Shown here in pieces: positions 40,943 through 49,868 of a stretch of 64,000 nucleotides of DNA; positions within the stretch are counted from its first letter, which is position 1; every line of letters begins with the position of its first letter. The stretch covers positions 62,001 to 126,000 of the forward strand of contig NZ_JXYP01000038.1 in assembly GCF_000964005.1 (NCBI RefSeq), read 5' to 3'. Made by a program: the position numbers and the translations under genes. The notes under the pieces are model-generated. The model saw only the letters and a list, made by a program, of their open reading frames with translations. It ran no database searches and was not told where the DNA came from. Origin of the DNA: Williamsia herbipolensis. GTDB lineage: Bacteria > Actinomycetota > Actinomycetes > Mycobacteriales > Mycobacteriaceae.

Positions 40943-42523
40943 TCAGTCGCCGGAGCGGAAGATCCGGCGACGCCGAGGCCGCGCGGTCTGTCGCAGTTCG
41001 GTCTCACTGGTGAGCTTCACGCGGGGACGGCCCACGCTGGTCCCTCGACGCCGTTCGACGCGATCGATGGTCGCGATCCCGCGGGCCCGCACCGGCGCCA
41101 CGCCGCGTCGACGGAGGAACGTGTCGAAGTCGCCCATGGCGTGCGGGCGGGTCGCCAGTCGCCCCGCCGCCGCGTCGGCGATGAAGGCCTGCACCGTCTC
41201 CTCGGCGTCGGCGCGGTTGGCGCCGATCCCGCCGGTGGGGCCACGTTTGGCCCAGCCGACCACGTACGAGCCGGCCACCTCCACCGAGGCGTCGGAGATC
41301 CGACCGGCCTCGTTGGGGATCCGGCCCGCTGCGTCGTCGAACGGGAGCCCGGGGATCGGCCGGGTGCGGTAACCGATGGAGGAGATGAGGTTGTCGGCGG
41401 GGATGTCGCGCACCACGTCGCCGGTGCGCACACGGACGGCGCGGACGCGGTCGTCACCCAGCACCTCCAGCGGCGTGGAGTCGTACAGGAAGACGATCCG
41501 CTTGTGCGCGCCGTCCACCTCGGCGGTGACGGTGATCGCATCCTGATCCGACGCGTCGACGGTGATGATCTCGACCCCGGGAGTGTTCACCAGGGCGGTG
41601 TACTCGGCGGGCGTGTGGGCGCCGGTGTCGCGACCACGGCGGCCCAGCAGGACCACCTCGCGGGTGCGGTGGGCCTCGAAGAAATCCAGGGCCCGATCGG
41701 CGATGTCGGTGCGGCCGAGATCGGCGAGATCGGTGTGGAACAGGCGCACGATGTCGAGGGCCACGTTGCCGGTACCGACGATGACGGTGCGCCCGATATG
41801 GGCCGGCTGCAACGGGTTCGGCGCGTCGGGGATGCCGTTGTACCAGGCGACCGCCGCACTCGCCGAGGTGCTGCCGGGCAGGTCCTCACCGGGGATGCCG
41901 AGACGACGGGGCTCCGACGCCCCGATGGCATAGAAGACCGCGTCGAAGTGGTCGGCGAGATCCTGCGGCGAGACGTCGCGACCGACCTCGACACCGCCGA
42001 GCACCGTCACGCGGGGATCGCGCAGGTGCAGATCGAACCCGCGGGTGATGTTCTTCGTCGCCGGGTGATCGGGCGCCACACCCGAGCGCACGAGTCCGCC
42101 CGGCGTGGGCAGCTTGTCGATCACCGTGACCTCCACGGCGGTGCGCATCAGCAGCGTGCGCAGCGCGTACCCGGCCGAGGGACCGGTGCCGACCAGAGCC
42201 ACCTTCATGCCCTCGGGCAGACGCAGCAGCGGCACGTATTCGGTGGGCTTCTGCTCCTGGGAGACCTCGCGGTCGCGGTAGTAGGCCGCGTTCACCTCAG
42301 CGAAGTGCAGATCACGCGGTCCGAGGCGGTCCACGGGGAAGATCGCGTCGACCGGGCACGCGTCCGAACACGCACCACAGTCGATGCAGGTGTCGGGATC
42401 GATGTGCAGGATGTCCGCGGTCCCGAAACCCGGCTCGCCCGGCGCGGGGTGGATGCAGTTGACCGGGCAGACCGACACGCACCCGGCGTCGCTGCAACAC
42501 GACTGGGTGATCGCGAACGCCAT
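40943..42523 (-). CDS. fprB: FAD ferredoxin-NADP reductase with N-terminal ferredoxin domain (FprB type)
   Basis: A 526-residue electron transfer protein. Residues 1-75 are a 7Fe/8Fe-type ferredoxin (CCSDAGCVSVCPVNCIHP and CIDCGACSDACPVDAIFP). Residues from about 98 form an adrenodoxin-reductase-like flavoprotein: VALVGTGPSAGYALRTLL for FAD, GLVRSGVAPDHPATKNITRGF, TVIVGTGNVALDIVRLF for NADP and VVGWAKRGPTGGIGANRADAEETV. The order and length match mycobacterial FprB. It should supply electrons from NADPH to oxygenases or desaturases. Its ATG overlaps the stop of the diiron oxygenase gene (TGATG), so that enzyme is the probable acceptor. Confidence 0.92.
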   Translation of the reverse strand: MAFAITQSCCSDAGCVSVCPVNCIHPAPGEPGFGTADILHIDPDTCIDCGACSDACPVDAIFPVDRLGPRDLHFAEVNAAYYRDREVSQEQKPTEYVPLLRLPEGMKVALVGTGPSAGYALRTLLMRTAVEVTVIDKLPTPGGLVRSGVAPDHPATKNITRGFDLHLRDPRVTVLGGVEVGRDVSPQDLADHFDAVFYAIGASEPRRLGIPGEDLPGSTSASAAVAWYNGIPDAPNPLQPAHIGRTVIVGTGNVALDIVRLFHTDLADLGRTDIADRALDFFEAHRTREVVLLGRRGRDTGAHTPAEYTALVNTPGVEIITVDASDQDAITVTAEVDGAHKRIVFLYDSTPLEVLGDDRVRAVRVRTGDVVRDIPADNLISSIGYRTRPIPGLPFDDAAGRIPNEAGRISDASVEVAGSYVVGWAKRGPTGGIGANRADAEETVQAFIADAAAGRLATRPHAMGDFDTFLRRRGVAPVRARGIATIDRVERRRGTSVGRPRVKLTSETELRQTARPRRRRIFRSGD

Positions 42524-43446
42524 CAGAGAAGATTCGCCCTGCGGTACCACCGTGCGGCCGGACGCGTGAGCAGGCCGACGCTGTCGAGGAACTCCATCAG
42601 GTGCACGCAGCTCTCGCGCATCATCGACTGGAAGTGGCGGTTGTTCTTCTTGACCGCCATCGCACGCTTGCTGTCCAGTCCGGCGTTCGTGTACAGGTGC
42701 GGCGAGTGCAGGCTGGTCACGATGAGGAAGCCGGCGATCGCGATGATGAGCGCGCTGAGCTGGCGACGGAACCAGCCGACACCCTCCATCGACTCGCGCA
42801 CCTCTTCACGCGCGAACTTCATGTGGCGCGACTCCTCGAGCACATGGATCTCGTTGACCGTGCGCACCAGCGGCAGCACGCGGTCGTCGTTCATGCAGCC
42901 GCGCTGGAAGACGTCGAGGACCTCCTCGGCGACGAGGATGGCGCTGTAGGCCACCTCGTTCTTCGCCAGCGCCATGAACGCCTTGCCGGCCCAACCGACG
43001 AACTTCGACGGCCGGTAGGAGGTACCCACCATGACGTCGGCGCCCTTGGCGAACATCAGCGAGTGACGGCACTCGTCGGCGATCTCGACGAGCGACCACT
43101 GGAACTCGGGCGAGTGGTACTCGCCGAGGTACTGATCGCGGATGACCATCTCCTGCAGGATCATCTCGAACCAGATGCCGTTGGTGGAGATCGAGGCGAA
43201 CTCGTGGCGGGTGAGCTCGATGCGCTGTTCTTCGGTCAGCTCGTCCCACATGTCGGTGCCGTACAGCGACGACCATTCCGGGCTGCAGCCGTACTTGGTC
43301 GGATCGAGGGGCTCGTTCCAGTCGATCTCGGTCATCGCGTTGCGCGACATCCTTGCGGCGGACGCGATCAGCCGGTCGGAGACCTCGTTCGACCCCTGAT
43401 CGCGACGGGTCTCGTCCGTACCGGTGCTCTCGACGGTGATCGTCAT
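42523..43446 (-). CDS. AurF-like diiron oxygenase
   Basis: A 307-residue ferritin-like diiron protein of the AurF/DUF3066 group, whose members oxidise arylamines or act on other small or lipid substrates. Iron-binding motifs are visible: HEFASISTNGIWFEMILQEMVI, WSLVEIADECRHSLMFA and VHVLE-type NEIHVLEESRHMKFAREEV, with Glu and His at the right spacing. A hydrophobic segment SALIIAIAGFLIVTSL at about residue 225 may lie on the membrane. The ATG follows GGAGGG. An array of inverted repeats lies 20-60 bases before it, so the gene and the coupled fprB are tightly regulated. The substrate is unknown. Confidence 0.87.
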   Translation of the reverse strand: MTITVESTGTDETRRDQGSNEVSDRLIASAARMSRNAMTEIDWNEPLDPTKYGCSPEWSSLYGTDMWDELTEEQRIELTRHEFASISTNGIWFEMILQEMVIRDQYLGEYHSPEFQWSLVEIADECRHSLMFAKGADVMVGTSYRPSKFVGWAGKAFMALAKNEVAYSAILVAEEVLDVFQRGCMNDDRVLPLVRTVNEIHVLEESRHMKFAREEVRESMEGVGWFRRQLSALIIAIAGFLIVTSLHSPHLYTNAGLDSKRAMAVKKNNRHFQSMMRESCVHLMEFLDSVGLLTRPAARWYRRANLL

Positions 43447-43466
43447 CTCGCGTCCCTCCATCGTGA

Positions 43467-43506
43467 CAACTGGTGTTGTAGTCAATGAGCGTTGTAGTCA
43501 ACGCTC
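43467..43506. promoter_or_regulatory. Composite operator before the diiron oxygenase operon
   Basis: GAGCGTTG-N4-CAACGCTC (43487-43506) is a perfect 8-4-8 inverted repeat; beside it CAAC-N4-GTTG (43467-43478) repeats the same inner arms and spacer. GTTGTAGTCAA occurs twice, 16 bases apart. This looks like a double site for a dimeric repressor; no regulator gene is adjacent. Confidence 0.65.
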
Positions 43507-43569
43507 GTTGTCACGATACGTGTTCGGAGTACACCTGTAAACCCTCTGCGGCGGGCCCCGAACGCAGAA

Positions 43570-43624
43570 CGTCCCCGTGGGGTGACGCGATGGACGCGAT
43601 GTCCACCGCCCCTCCACGGGGACG
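43570..43624 (-). terminator. Stem-loop after the desaturase gene
   Basis: CGTCCCCGTGG and CCACGGGGACG pair perfectly over 11 bp, with a 33-base loop that holds a further GGAC/GTCC stem. It follows the desaturase stop by 70 bases and lies before the promoter of the diiron oxygenase operon. Confidence 0.6.
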
Positions 43625-43693
43625 ATCTACGCAGTTCAGGCCGGTCGACGAGGACCGTGCGACGTCAGTCGCGCGCTGTCATGCCCTCGGGTG

Positions 43694-45097
43694 TCACTCC
43701 CTCGGGGGCATCGAGACGCGCACGCCGTTGTCGCCGCCGTGCTCCGGGCCCGCGTCGGGGTGATCGGAGGGCAGGCGGCCGCGGAAGCGAGCGGCCTCGC
43801 TGTCACGGACGTCGGAACCCGAGTGCGCCGGGCGGTGGTATGGACCGGGCTTCGGTCGCACCTTGCCGCCGGGGAACGCCAGCCGCAGTATGGTGCGCTG
43901 CACCTGTCCCCACTGGGAGAAGAACGGACCGGTGTTGTACGGCAGGTCGTAGCGCTCGCAGATGTCCTTCACCTTGGGGGCGATCTGCGAGTACCGCGAG
44001 CTCGGCATGTCGGGGTAGAGGTGGTGCTCCACCTGGTAGCTCAGGTTGCCGCTGGCGATGTGGAACAGCGGGCTGCCGTCGATGTTGGCCGCGCCCACGA
44101 GCTGACGGGCGTACCAGGCGCCACGGCTCTCGTCGGCCGCCTCCTCCTTGCTGAAGGTGTACGCCTGGTCCGGGAAGTGTCCGCAGAAGATGATCGCGTT
44201 CGACCACACGTTGCGGATGATGTTGGCGGTGAAATTCGCCCAGAAGGTCGCGACGAATGTGTCCTCGACACCGGGCAGCACCCGGTCGGCGACCGATGCG
44301 ATGGACTTCGTCCGCTTGCCGTTGAGTTTGCGGATCTGCTTGCCCAACCGCGAGCCCTTCGACTGGTGGACCCGACCGCCGGTCGCGATGGCGGTCAGCG
44401 CGAACGCGCCGGCGCTGATCGCGGGCCAGCCGATGTAGTCCTTCACGATCTGAGCGCGCATCTTGCCGCCGATGCCGCGCAGGTCCTTGAGGACCTCGGT
44501 CGGCGACTTTTCGCCCCGTCGCAGCGCCTCGAGGTCGAGATCGTGCAACGCCACGCCCCACTCGAAGAACGCGATGAGCAGCAGGTTGTAGAACGGCTGC
44601 GCGAGGTACACGGGATTCCACGGCTGATGCGGGTCGATGCGCATGATCTCGTAGCCGAGATCCTTGTCCTTGCCGCGGATGTTGGTGAAGGTGTGGTGCA
44701 CGTAGTTGTGCGAGTGCTTCCACGATTCAGCGGTCGACGCGGTGTCCCAGTCCCACACCGACGAGTGGATGTTGGGGTCGTTCATCCAATCCCACTGGCC
44801 GTGCATGACGTTGTGGCCGATCTCCATGTTCTCGAGGATCTTCGCCGCGCCGAGGGCCGCCGTTCCGGCGAACCAGGCGGGCTTGGACCGCGAGTTGAGG
44901 AGGATCACGCGGCCGAGCGCGACGAGCTGACGCTGCGCGGCGATCACGGACTTGATGTAGTTGCGGTCCTTGTCGCCGAGGTCGCTGTAGACCTCGTCGT
45001 GGATCGCGTCGAACTCCTTGCCCAGTCGCTCGATGGTCTCGGCATCGAGATGGGCGATCGGGTTGCCGGTGGGGTTGCGTCGTTCGGTGGTGGTCAT
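43694..45097 (-). CDS. desA3: Acyl-CoA fatty acid desaturase, DesA3-type
   Basis: A 467-residue membrane desaturase that should introduce a double bond (delta-9 in the mycobacterial homologue) into stearoyl- or palmitoyl-CoA. The three His boxes are present: GHNVMHGQWDW, HSHNYVHHTFTN and YQVEHHLYPDMPSSRY. Hydrophobic segments lie at about residues 80-100, 165-180, 215-240 and 270-300. The last 45 residues are a Pro/Gly/Ser-rich extension. It lies 88 bases after the flavoprotein reductase gene on the same strand, the same pairing and order as Rv3230c-Rv3229c, and takes electrons from that partner. Confidence 0.93.
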   Translation of the reverse strand: MTTTERRNPTGNPIAHLDAETIERLGKEFDAIHDEVYSDLGDKDRNYIKSVIAAQRQLVALGRVILLNSRSKPAWFAGTAALGAAKILENMEIGHNVMHGQWDWMNDPNIHSSVWDWDTASTAESWKHSHNYVHHTFTNIRGKDKDLGYEIMRIDPHQPWNPVYLAQPFYNLLLIAFFEWGVALHDLDLEALRRGEKSPTEVLKDLRGIGGKMRAQIVKDYIGWPAISAGAFALTAIATGGRVHQSKGSRLGKQIRKLNGKRTKSIASVADRVLPGVEDTFVATFWANFTANIIRNVWSNAIIFCGHFPDQAYTFSKEEAADESRGAWYARQLVGAANIDGSPLFHIASGNLSYQVEHHLYPDMPSSRYSQIAPKVKDICERYDLPYNTGPFFSQWGQVQRTILRLAFPGGKVRPKPGPYHRPAHSGSDVRDSEAARFRGRLPSDHPDAGPEHGGDNGVRVSMPPRE

Positions 45098-45185
45098 GCT
45101 GGTCCTCCCTGATGGATCGCTGTGGTGCGCTGCGATTCGCTGGTGTTGCCCGCCGCGCGGGCTGTGGTGGAACGGGATCCCTGGG

Positions 45186-46283
45186 TCACAGGTCCACCTC
45201 CACGTCGCCCTCGGCGCTGTTCACGCAGATGCGGATCGACTGCCCCTCGGGTGAGGAGACGTCTCCGGTGCGCAGATCACGGATCTGTCCCTTCTTCAAC
45301 ACACCCGTACAGGTGTGACAGATGCCGATGCGGCACCCGTACTTGAGCTCCAGCCCCGCCTTCTCGCCTGCCTGCAAGATGGGAACGCCTGGCTCACACT
45401 CGAAGTCACTGTCGCTCTTGAGCATCGTGACGTGGCCACCCTCACCTTCACCGGGGTCTGCACCGAAGGTGGGTTGGAATCGTTCGAGCAAGATCTGGTC
45501 GCCGATGTCGTTGGCCTTGTAGTGCTCGACGAGATCGTCGAGCAACTCCGCCGGCCCCGACGCCATCGTGGTGCGCTCCCGCCAGTCGGGGCACAACTGG
45601 TCGAGATCCTCGGGCTTCATGCGGCCCTCGTCGCCGGTCACCCGCAGGTTCAGCGTGAAGCCCTCGTGCGCCTTGTCGAACCGCTCGAGTTCGCGCAGGA
45701 ACATCGTCTGCTCGCGACGATGGATCGAGTGGATGGCCACGACATCGTTCATCTCGCCGCGATGGTCGAGCGCGCGCATCATGCTCATGATCGGCGTGAT
45801 GCCGCTGCCGGCACTGATGAACAGCATCTTCTTCGGCAGGGGCTCGGGCAGCAGGAACGTGCCCTCGACGTCGCTGAGGCGGACGATCTCGCCGGGGCGG
45901 ATCGCGCGCACCAGGTACGGCGAGACGGTTCCCTCCTCGACGAGCTTCGGCGAGACACTGATGAGTCCGTCGCGGGGCTCGGGATCCGAGGTCAGCGAGT
46001 AGGCACGCCAGTGGAACTTGCCGTCGATGACCAGTCCGAGCCGGACGTACTGACCGGGCTCGTGGCCGGGCCACTCGTAACCGGGTCGGATCCACACCGT
46101 GGAGGCGTCGGTGCCCTCGGGGCTGACCTCCTCGACGCGACCACGCAACTCCTTGGTGGTCCACAGGGGATTGATCAGCTCGATGTAGTCATCGGGTTCG
46201 AGCGGACTGAACAGCGCCCGGATTCCCTTGAGGAACCCCCTGCGCAGGGGCGATACCTGGGGTGTGGCGCCGCGTTCAGCCAT
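45186..46283 (-). CDS. Flavoprotein-ferredoxin reductase, partner of the desaturase
   Basis: A 365-residue NADPH oxidoreductase of the Rv3230c type. Residues about 45-150 bind flavin (HEPGQYVRLGL, FHWRAYSLTS), about 155-265 bind NADPH (MLFISAGSGITPIMSMMRAL, MASGPAELLDDLVEHY) and the C-terminal 80 residues are a plant-type [2Fe-2S] ferredoxin with the four Cys in KYGCRIGICHTCTGVLKKG and RICVNSAEG. It moves electrons from NADPH to the desaturase encoded next. The ATG begins the natural N-terminus. The two genes probably form one operon. Confidence 0.92.
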   Translation of the reverse strand: MAERGATPQVSPLRRGFLKGIRALFSPLEPDDYIELINPLWTTKELRGRVEEVSPEGTDASTVWIRPGYEWPGHEPGQYVRLGLVIDGKFHWRAYSLTSDPEPRDGLISVSPKLVEEGTVSPYLVRAIRPGEIVRLSDVEGTFLLPEPLPKKMLFISAGSGITPIMSMMRALDHRGEMNDVVAIHSIHRREQTMFLRELERFDKAHEGFTLNLRVTGDEGRMKPEDLDQLCPDWRERTTMASGPAELLDDLVEHYKANDIGDQILLERFQPTFGADPGEGEGGHVTMLKSDSDFECEPGVPILQAGEKAGLELKYGCRIGICHTCTGVLKKGQIRDLRTGDVSSPEGQSIRICVNSAEGDVEVDL

Positions 46284-46651
46284 CGAGACGCCCGCTGGGA
46301 TTCATAGGTGACACGTGACCTCACAAGGTTCTCGATCGAGATGGCTGCTGTCCGCACCCCCGGTTACCCCCACGCCTGGCGTTCAGCGAGTGTGATCCGG
46401 GTCTCTCCGGCCAACAGTACGTTGCCTCAGGGCGTGGCGCGCACGCTTGCGATCACAGAACAGACAATGCAGTCGGGTGCAAGGTCACCGTCAGGTCACG
46501 GCCTCCCGGATGCGTGGTGACGCGCTCCAGATCAACGATCCGCGATGTGTGGTGCGGGACAAGCGACCGAACACTCGCTCCGTCCCGCGCCTGGTCAGTC
46601 GAGTGCGCCCATCGGCCTGAGGCAGACTGAGCGGATGAGAACCGGGGCGAC
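46284..46651. other. Intergenic region between divergent genes
   Basis: No gene is supported in these 368 bases; open frames are short and lack ribosome sites. The region must contain the promoters for the leftward desaturase-reductase operon and the rightward PAP2-kinase operon. I see no strong palindrome or structured RNA. Confidence 0.45.
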
Positions 46652-48145
46652 ATGACAACCGGACACCGCCGCCGGCGCATCGGGGTCGCCCTCGGTGCCG
46701 TCGATCGCGCCGTCTACGACGCGGTCGCACGATCGGACAGTCCTCTGCTCGACGCGACGATGCCGCGACTCACCAACGCGGCGAACTATTCGCGGCTGTG
46801 GTTCGCCATCGCGGCGGGACTCGTCGCCTCGCGGTCGGCGTCGGCCCAGCGGGGAGCGGCACGCGGCGTCACCAGCCTCGCCGTCAGCAGCATCGTCACC
46901 AACCAGGTCGCGAAACGGGTCTGGTCGCGACGGCGACCGATCCCCGACGCGGTCCCCCTGGCCCGGGTGGTCCGCACGCCGTCGTCGACGTCGATGCCCT
47001 CGGGACACTCGGCGAGTGCAGCAGCCTTCGCGGTGGGGGTCGGGCTGGAGAACCGGAAGTTCGGCGCCGCGTTGGCACCGTTGGCCGCGCTCGTCGGCGT
47101 CTCCCGCGTCGCCACGGGCGCTCACTACCCCGCCGACGTCGTCGTCGGGTTCGGGATGGGCGCCTCCATCGCGCTGGTCATCGGGCGGGTGTTCCCGCCG
47201 ATGTCGGTGTACCGCCCGGTCGATCACGCCCCCCGGTGGGTGCCCACCCGTGAGCGCAGCGACGGCGACGGGGTGGTGCTGGTCATCAACCCGAACTCCG
47301 GAAGCGGCAGCGGGGAACGGATCATCGACGAGATCCGCGCCCATCTGCCCGCCGCGGAGATCGTGACCTGCGGCGAGGGTGACGACACCACCGAGTTGTT
47401 GCGCGCCGCCGCCGAGCGCGCCGAGGTCCTCGCCGTGGGTGGCGGTGACGGGACCGTCGCCGCCGCGGCCGACATCGCCCGCCTCGCCGGGCTGCCGCTG
47501 GCGGTGTTCCCCGCGGGTACCTTCAACCACTTCGCCAAGGACATCGGGTGCGCCACGGTCGCCGACACCGTCGACGCGATCCGCAAGGGCCGCGCGGCGC
47601 GGGTCGACCTCGCGCTGCTCAACGGTGAGACGGCGTTCATCAACAACGCGAACATCGGCGCCTATCCGCAGTTCGTGCGGTTTCGCGAGCGATACGAGAA
47701 GACGCTGGGCAAGCCGATCGCCAGCGTGTACGCGATGCTGCACACGCTGCGCCGCGAGCGGCCGGTGCGGTTGCGGTACCGGGACACCGACAACGGGGAC
47801 ACCACCGTCACCACGTCGCTGTTCTTCCTGGGGACGTCGGTCTACGAGACCCCGGGGTTCGCGCCGGCGCATCGACCACGTATGGACGACGGGCTCCTCG
47901 ACGTCCGCATCCTCGAGGTCGACCGGCGGTTCGCGAAGAGCCGCATCATGTTCTCGGTCCTCACCGGTCAGCTCGCGCGGTCCAGTCTGTACCGCGAGCT
48001 GCGGGTCACCGATTTCACGGTGACCTCGCTCGACGGGCCCACCACCATCGCACTCGACGGCGAGATCCGAACCCGGTGCACGACGGCGTCGTTCACCGTC
48101 GACCACGAGGGTCTGGTGGTGTTCGGGAGTTTCGAACGTGAGTGA
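46652..48145 (+). CDS. PAP2 phosphatase fused to diacylglycerol/lipid kinase
   Basis: A 497-residue fusion. Residues 1-195 are a PAP2 membrane phosphatase with its three signatures, KRVWSRRRP, SMPSGHSAS and SRVATGAHYPADV, on several helices. Residues about 210-497 are a DagK/lipid kinase domain: VLVINPNSGSGSGERII, AVGGGDGTVAAAADIA, PAGTFNHFAKDIG and MDDGLLDVRI. The two halves have opposite activities (removing and adding a phosphate on lipid), so it may cycle lipid phosphates, for instance in phospholipid or decaprenyl phosphate turnover. Such fusions occur in other actinobacteria. Its end overlaps the hydrolase gene by 8 bases. Confidence 0.9.
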   Translation: MTTGHRRRRIGVALGAVDRAVYDAVARSDSPLLDATMPRLTNAANYSRLWFAIAAGLVASRSASAQRGAARGVTSLAVSSIVTNQVAKRVWSRRRPIPDAVPLARVVRTPSSTSMPSGHSASAAAFAVGVGLENRKFGAALAPLAALVGVSRVATGAHYPADVVVGFGMGASIALVIGRVFPPMSVYRPVDHAPRWVPTRERSDGDGVVLVINPNSGSGSGERIIDEIRAHLPAAEIVTCGEGDDTTELLRAAAERAEVLAVGGGDGTVAAAADIARLAGLPLAVFPAGTFNHFAKDIGCATVADTVDAIRKGRAARVDLALLNGETAFINNANIGAYPQFVRFRERYEKTLGKPIASVYAMLHTLRRERPVRLRYRDTDNGDTTVTTSLFFLGTSVYETPGFAPAHRPRMDDGLLDVRILEVDRRFAKSRIMFSVLTGQLARSSLYRELRVTDFTVTSLDGPTTIALDGEIRTRCTTASFTVDHEGLVVFGSFERE

Positions 48146-48914
48146 GAACCACTCAGTCGTCGCCACCGACGGGACGCGGCTGGCCGTCTCGATCCGTGGC
48201 CGCGGACCCGCACTCCTCTTGCTGGCCGGACAGTCCAACGACCACACCTGGTGGGACGGTGTGCGCGAGGACCTCGGCGTCGGCCGCACCACCGTCGCCG
48301 TCGACTACCGCGGGACCGGCGGCAGCGACTCTCCCGAGATGCCCTACTCGACAACGATGTTCGCCGACGATGCCGTCGCGGTGCTCGACGACCTCGGGAT
48401 CGCGGACGCGGCCGTGTACGGGACGTCGATGGGCGGTCGCGTCGCACAGTGGGTCGCCGCGAACCACCCGCAGCGGGTCACCCATCTGATCCTGGGATGC
48501 ACCACACCGGGTGACGCCCACGGCGTCCCCCGCAGCGCCGAGGTCCGCCGCGCGTTGGCGCACGACCGCTCGCAACAGGTGCTCACCGACCTGATGTACA
48601 CACCGCGGTGGCGCACCGCGCACCCCGGCCCCTACCGCACCCTCGGCGACCCGACGATGACGAACCACGCACGACACCGACACCTGCAGGCGAGCAACAA
48701 CCACGACGCGTGGGATGCCCTGGGCGACATCACAGCACCGACCCTGGTCCTGCACGGCAGCGACGACCGGATGGCCCCGGTCGGCAACGCCGCACTCCTC
48801 GCCGACCGCATCGCCGACGCAACCGTGCGGGTGTTCACCGGAGCGCGTCACGCCTACTTCGAGGAATGCCACCACGAGGCCGGCCCTGCAGTCACCGAGT
48901 TCCTCGGGCGCTGA
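48138..48914 (+). CDS. Alpha/beta hydrolase
   Basis: A 258-residue cytosolic hydrolase of the haloperoxidase/esterase type, GTG start. The oxyanion strand reads ALLLLAGQSNDHTWWDGV, followed by VAVDYRGTGGSD, the nucleophile elbow VYGTSMGGRVAQW (Ser at about residue 96), the acid in LVLHGSDDRMAPVG and the His in GARHAYFEE. The HG usual in the oxyanion loop is replaced by AG, so the lid-side chemistry may vary. It overlaps the phosphatase/kinase gene and might act on a lipid made or released by that fusion, but this rests on position only. Confidence 0.85.
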   Translation: MSENHSVVATDGTRLAVSIRGRGPALLLLAGQSNDHTWWDGVREDLGVGRTTVAVDYRGTGGSDSPEMPYSTTMFADDAVAVLDDLGIADAAVYGTSMGGRVAQWVAANHPQRVTHLILGCTTPGDAHGVPRSAEVRRALAHDRSQQVLTDLMYTPRWRTAHPGPYRTLGDPTMTNHARHRHLQASNNHDAWDALGDITAPTLVLHGSDDRMAPVGNAALLADRIADATVRVFTGARHAYFEECHHEAGPAVTEFLGR

Positions 48915-48938
48915 GCGATCCGAACAGGAGCCGATCGG

Positions 48939-49868
48939 TCAAGGAAAGTCGATGCGATCCAGGGCGAATCGTCGGACGCTGCCGGGGATCGTCGCGTCGC
49001 ACGTGGACAGCAGCGGCGGCGACGCCGAGACCCGCAGGGTCACCTCTGCACGCCGACCATCGCCGGCGTCGAGGACGACACGCGCGCTCTCCCCGTCGTC
49101 GAGCACGTCGATCGGCGCGAACGCCTCGATGCGATCGTCTCCGGTGTGTTCGCGAGCGAAGTGCTGCGCGGCCTGCACCACATGCGGCACACACGTCCGC
49201 CCGCGCAGCAGGTCGGCGGCAACGCGCCCCTGGGCGTGTCGGCCCATCAGGTCGACCACGTCCCCGGAGTCGACGCGCCCGTAGCTCAACCCGTCGGGCA
49301 GCACGATCATCGTCGCGGCGAACCGGTCGCCTCCCAGATGCGAGCACTCCCAGGTGATGTCGGGGTTCGCGGCGGCCAGATCGGCCGTCGCGGCCCGACC
49401 GCGCACCGCGCAACACCGGTCGTGTTTGCCGTGGGCGCACACCGCCGCGAGCGGGCCGTCCACGATCGATCCGGCCGAGCCGTCGAGGGGCAGATCCAGA
49501 TAGTCCTCCGGCCCGGAGACCTCGCCGCCGTACATCACCGATCCGACCGGCCTCGTCTGCGCGATGAACCACCGCCAGCGCGGCGTCTCGGCGCGGCGCC
49601 CCGGGCGGCGGATCGCGACGATGCGCATCGAGGCCGCCTCGGCGCGACGGACGATCGCCCGCCCGAGTGCGGGGTCGAGGATGCGCGGCGACTGCAGGAA
49701 CGCCGAGTGTCCCCACGGCCCGGCCACCTCCAGCAGCAGCCAGTCGTGTCCGAGAGACGCCGTCGCGAAAAGCGGTTCGTCGGCCGCTAGCGACCTGTCG
49801 CTACAGGGGGGCAGCGGCATGCCCCGCTCGCCGGCGATCACGCTCGGGCGGGCGCTCGGCGAGGTCAC
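48939..49868 (-). CDS. Sucrase-ferredoxin-like [2Fe-2S] protein
   Basis: A 309-residue protein of the sucrase/ferredoxin-like family, which has a thioredoxin-type [2Fe-2S] fold and no proven sucrase activity. The cluster region is VCAHGKHDRCCAVRGRAATADLA with further Cys in WECSHLGGDRFAAT, which together give the family ligands; TMIVLPDGLSYGRV is also conserved. The C-terminal part (about 225-309) is a small beta domain ending GSVRRFALDRIDFP. The frame is open upstream, but the GTG that overlaps the cupin stop as GTGA is the likely start. It probably supplies electrons to the cupin oxygenase encoded directly before it. Confidence 0.85.
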   Translation of the reverse strand: MTSPSARPSVIAGERGMPLPPCSDRSLAADEPLFATASLGHDWLLLEVAGPWGHSAFLQSPRILDPALGRAIVRRAEAASMRIVAIRRPGRRAETPRWRWFIAQTRPVGSVMYGGEVSGPEDYLDLPLDGSAGSIVDGPLAAVCAHGKHDRCCAVRGRAATADLAAANPDITWECSHLGGDRFAATMIVLPDGLSYGRVDSGDVVDLMGRHAQGRVAADLLRGRTCVPHVVQAAQHFAREHTGDDRIEAFAPIDVLDDGESARVVLDAGDGRRAEVTLRVSASPPLLSTCDATIPGSVRRFALDRIDFP

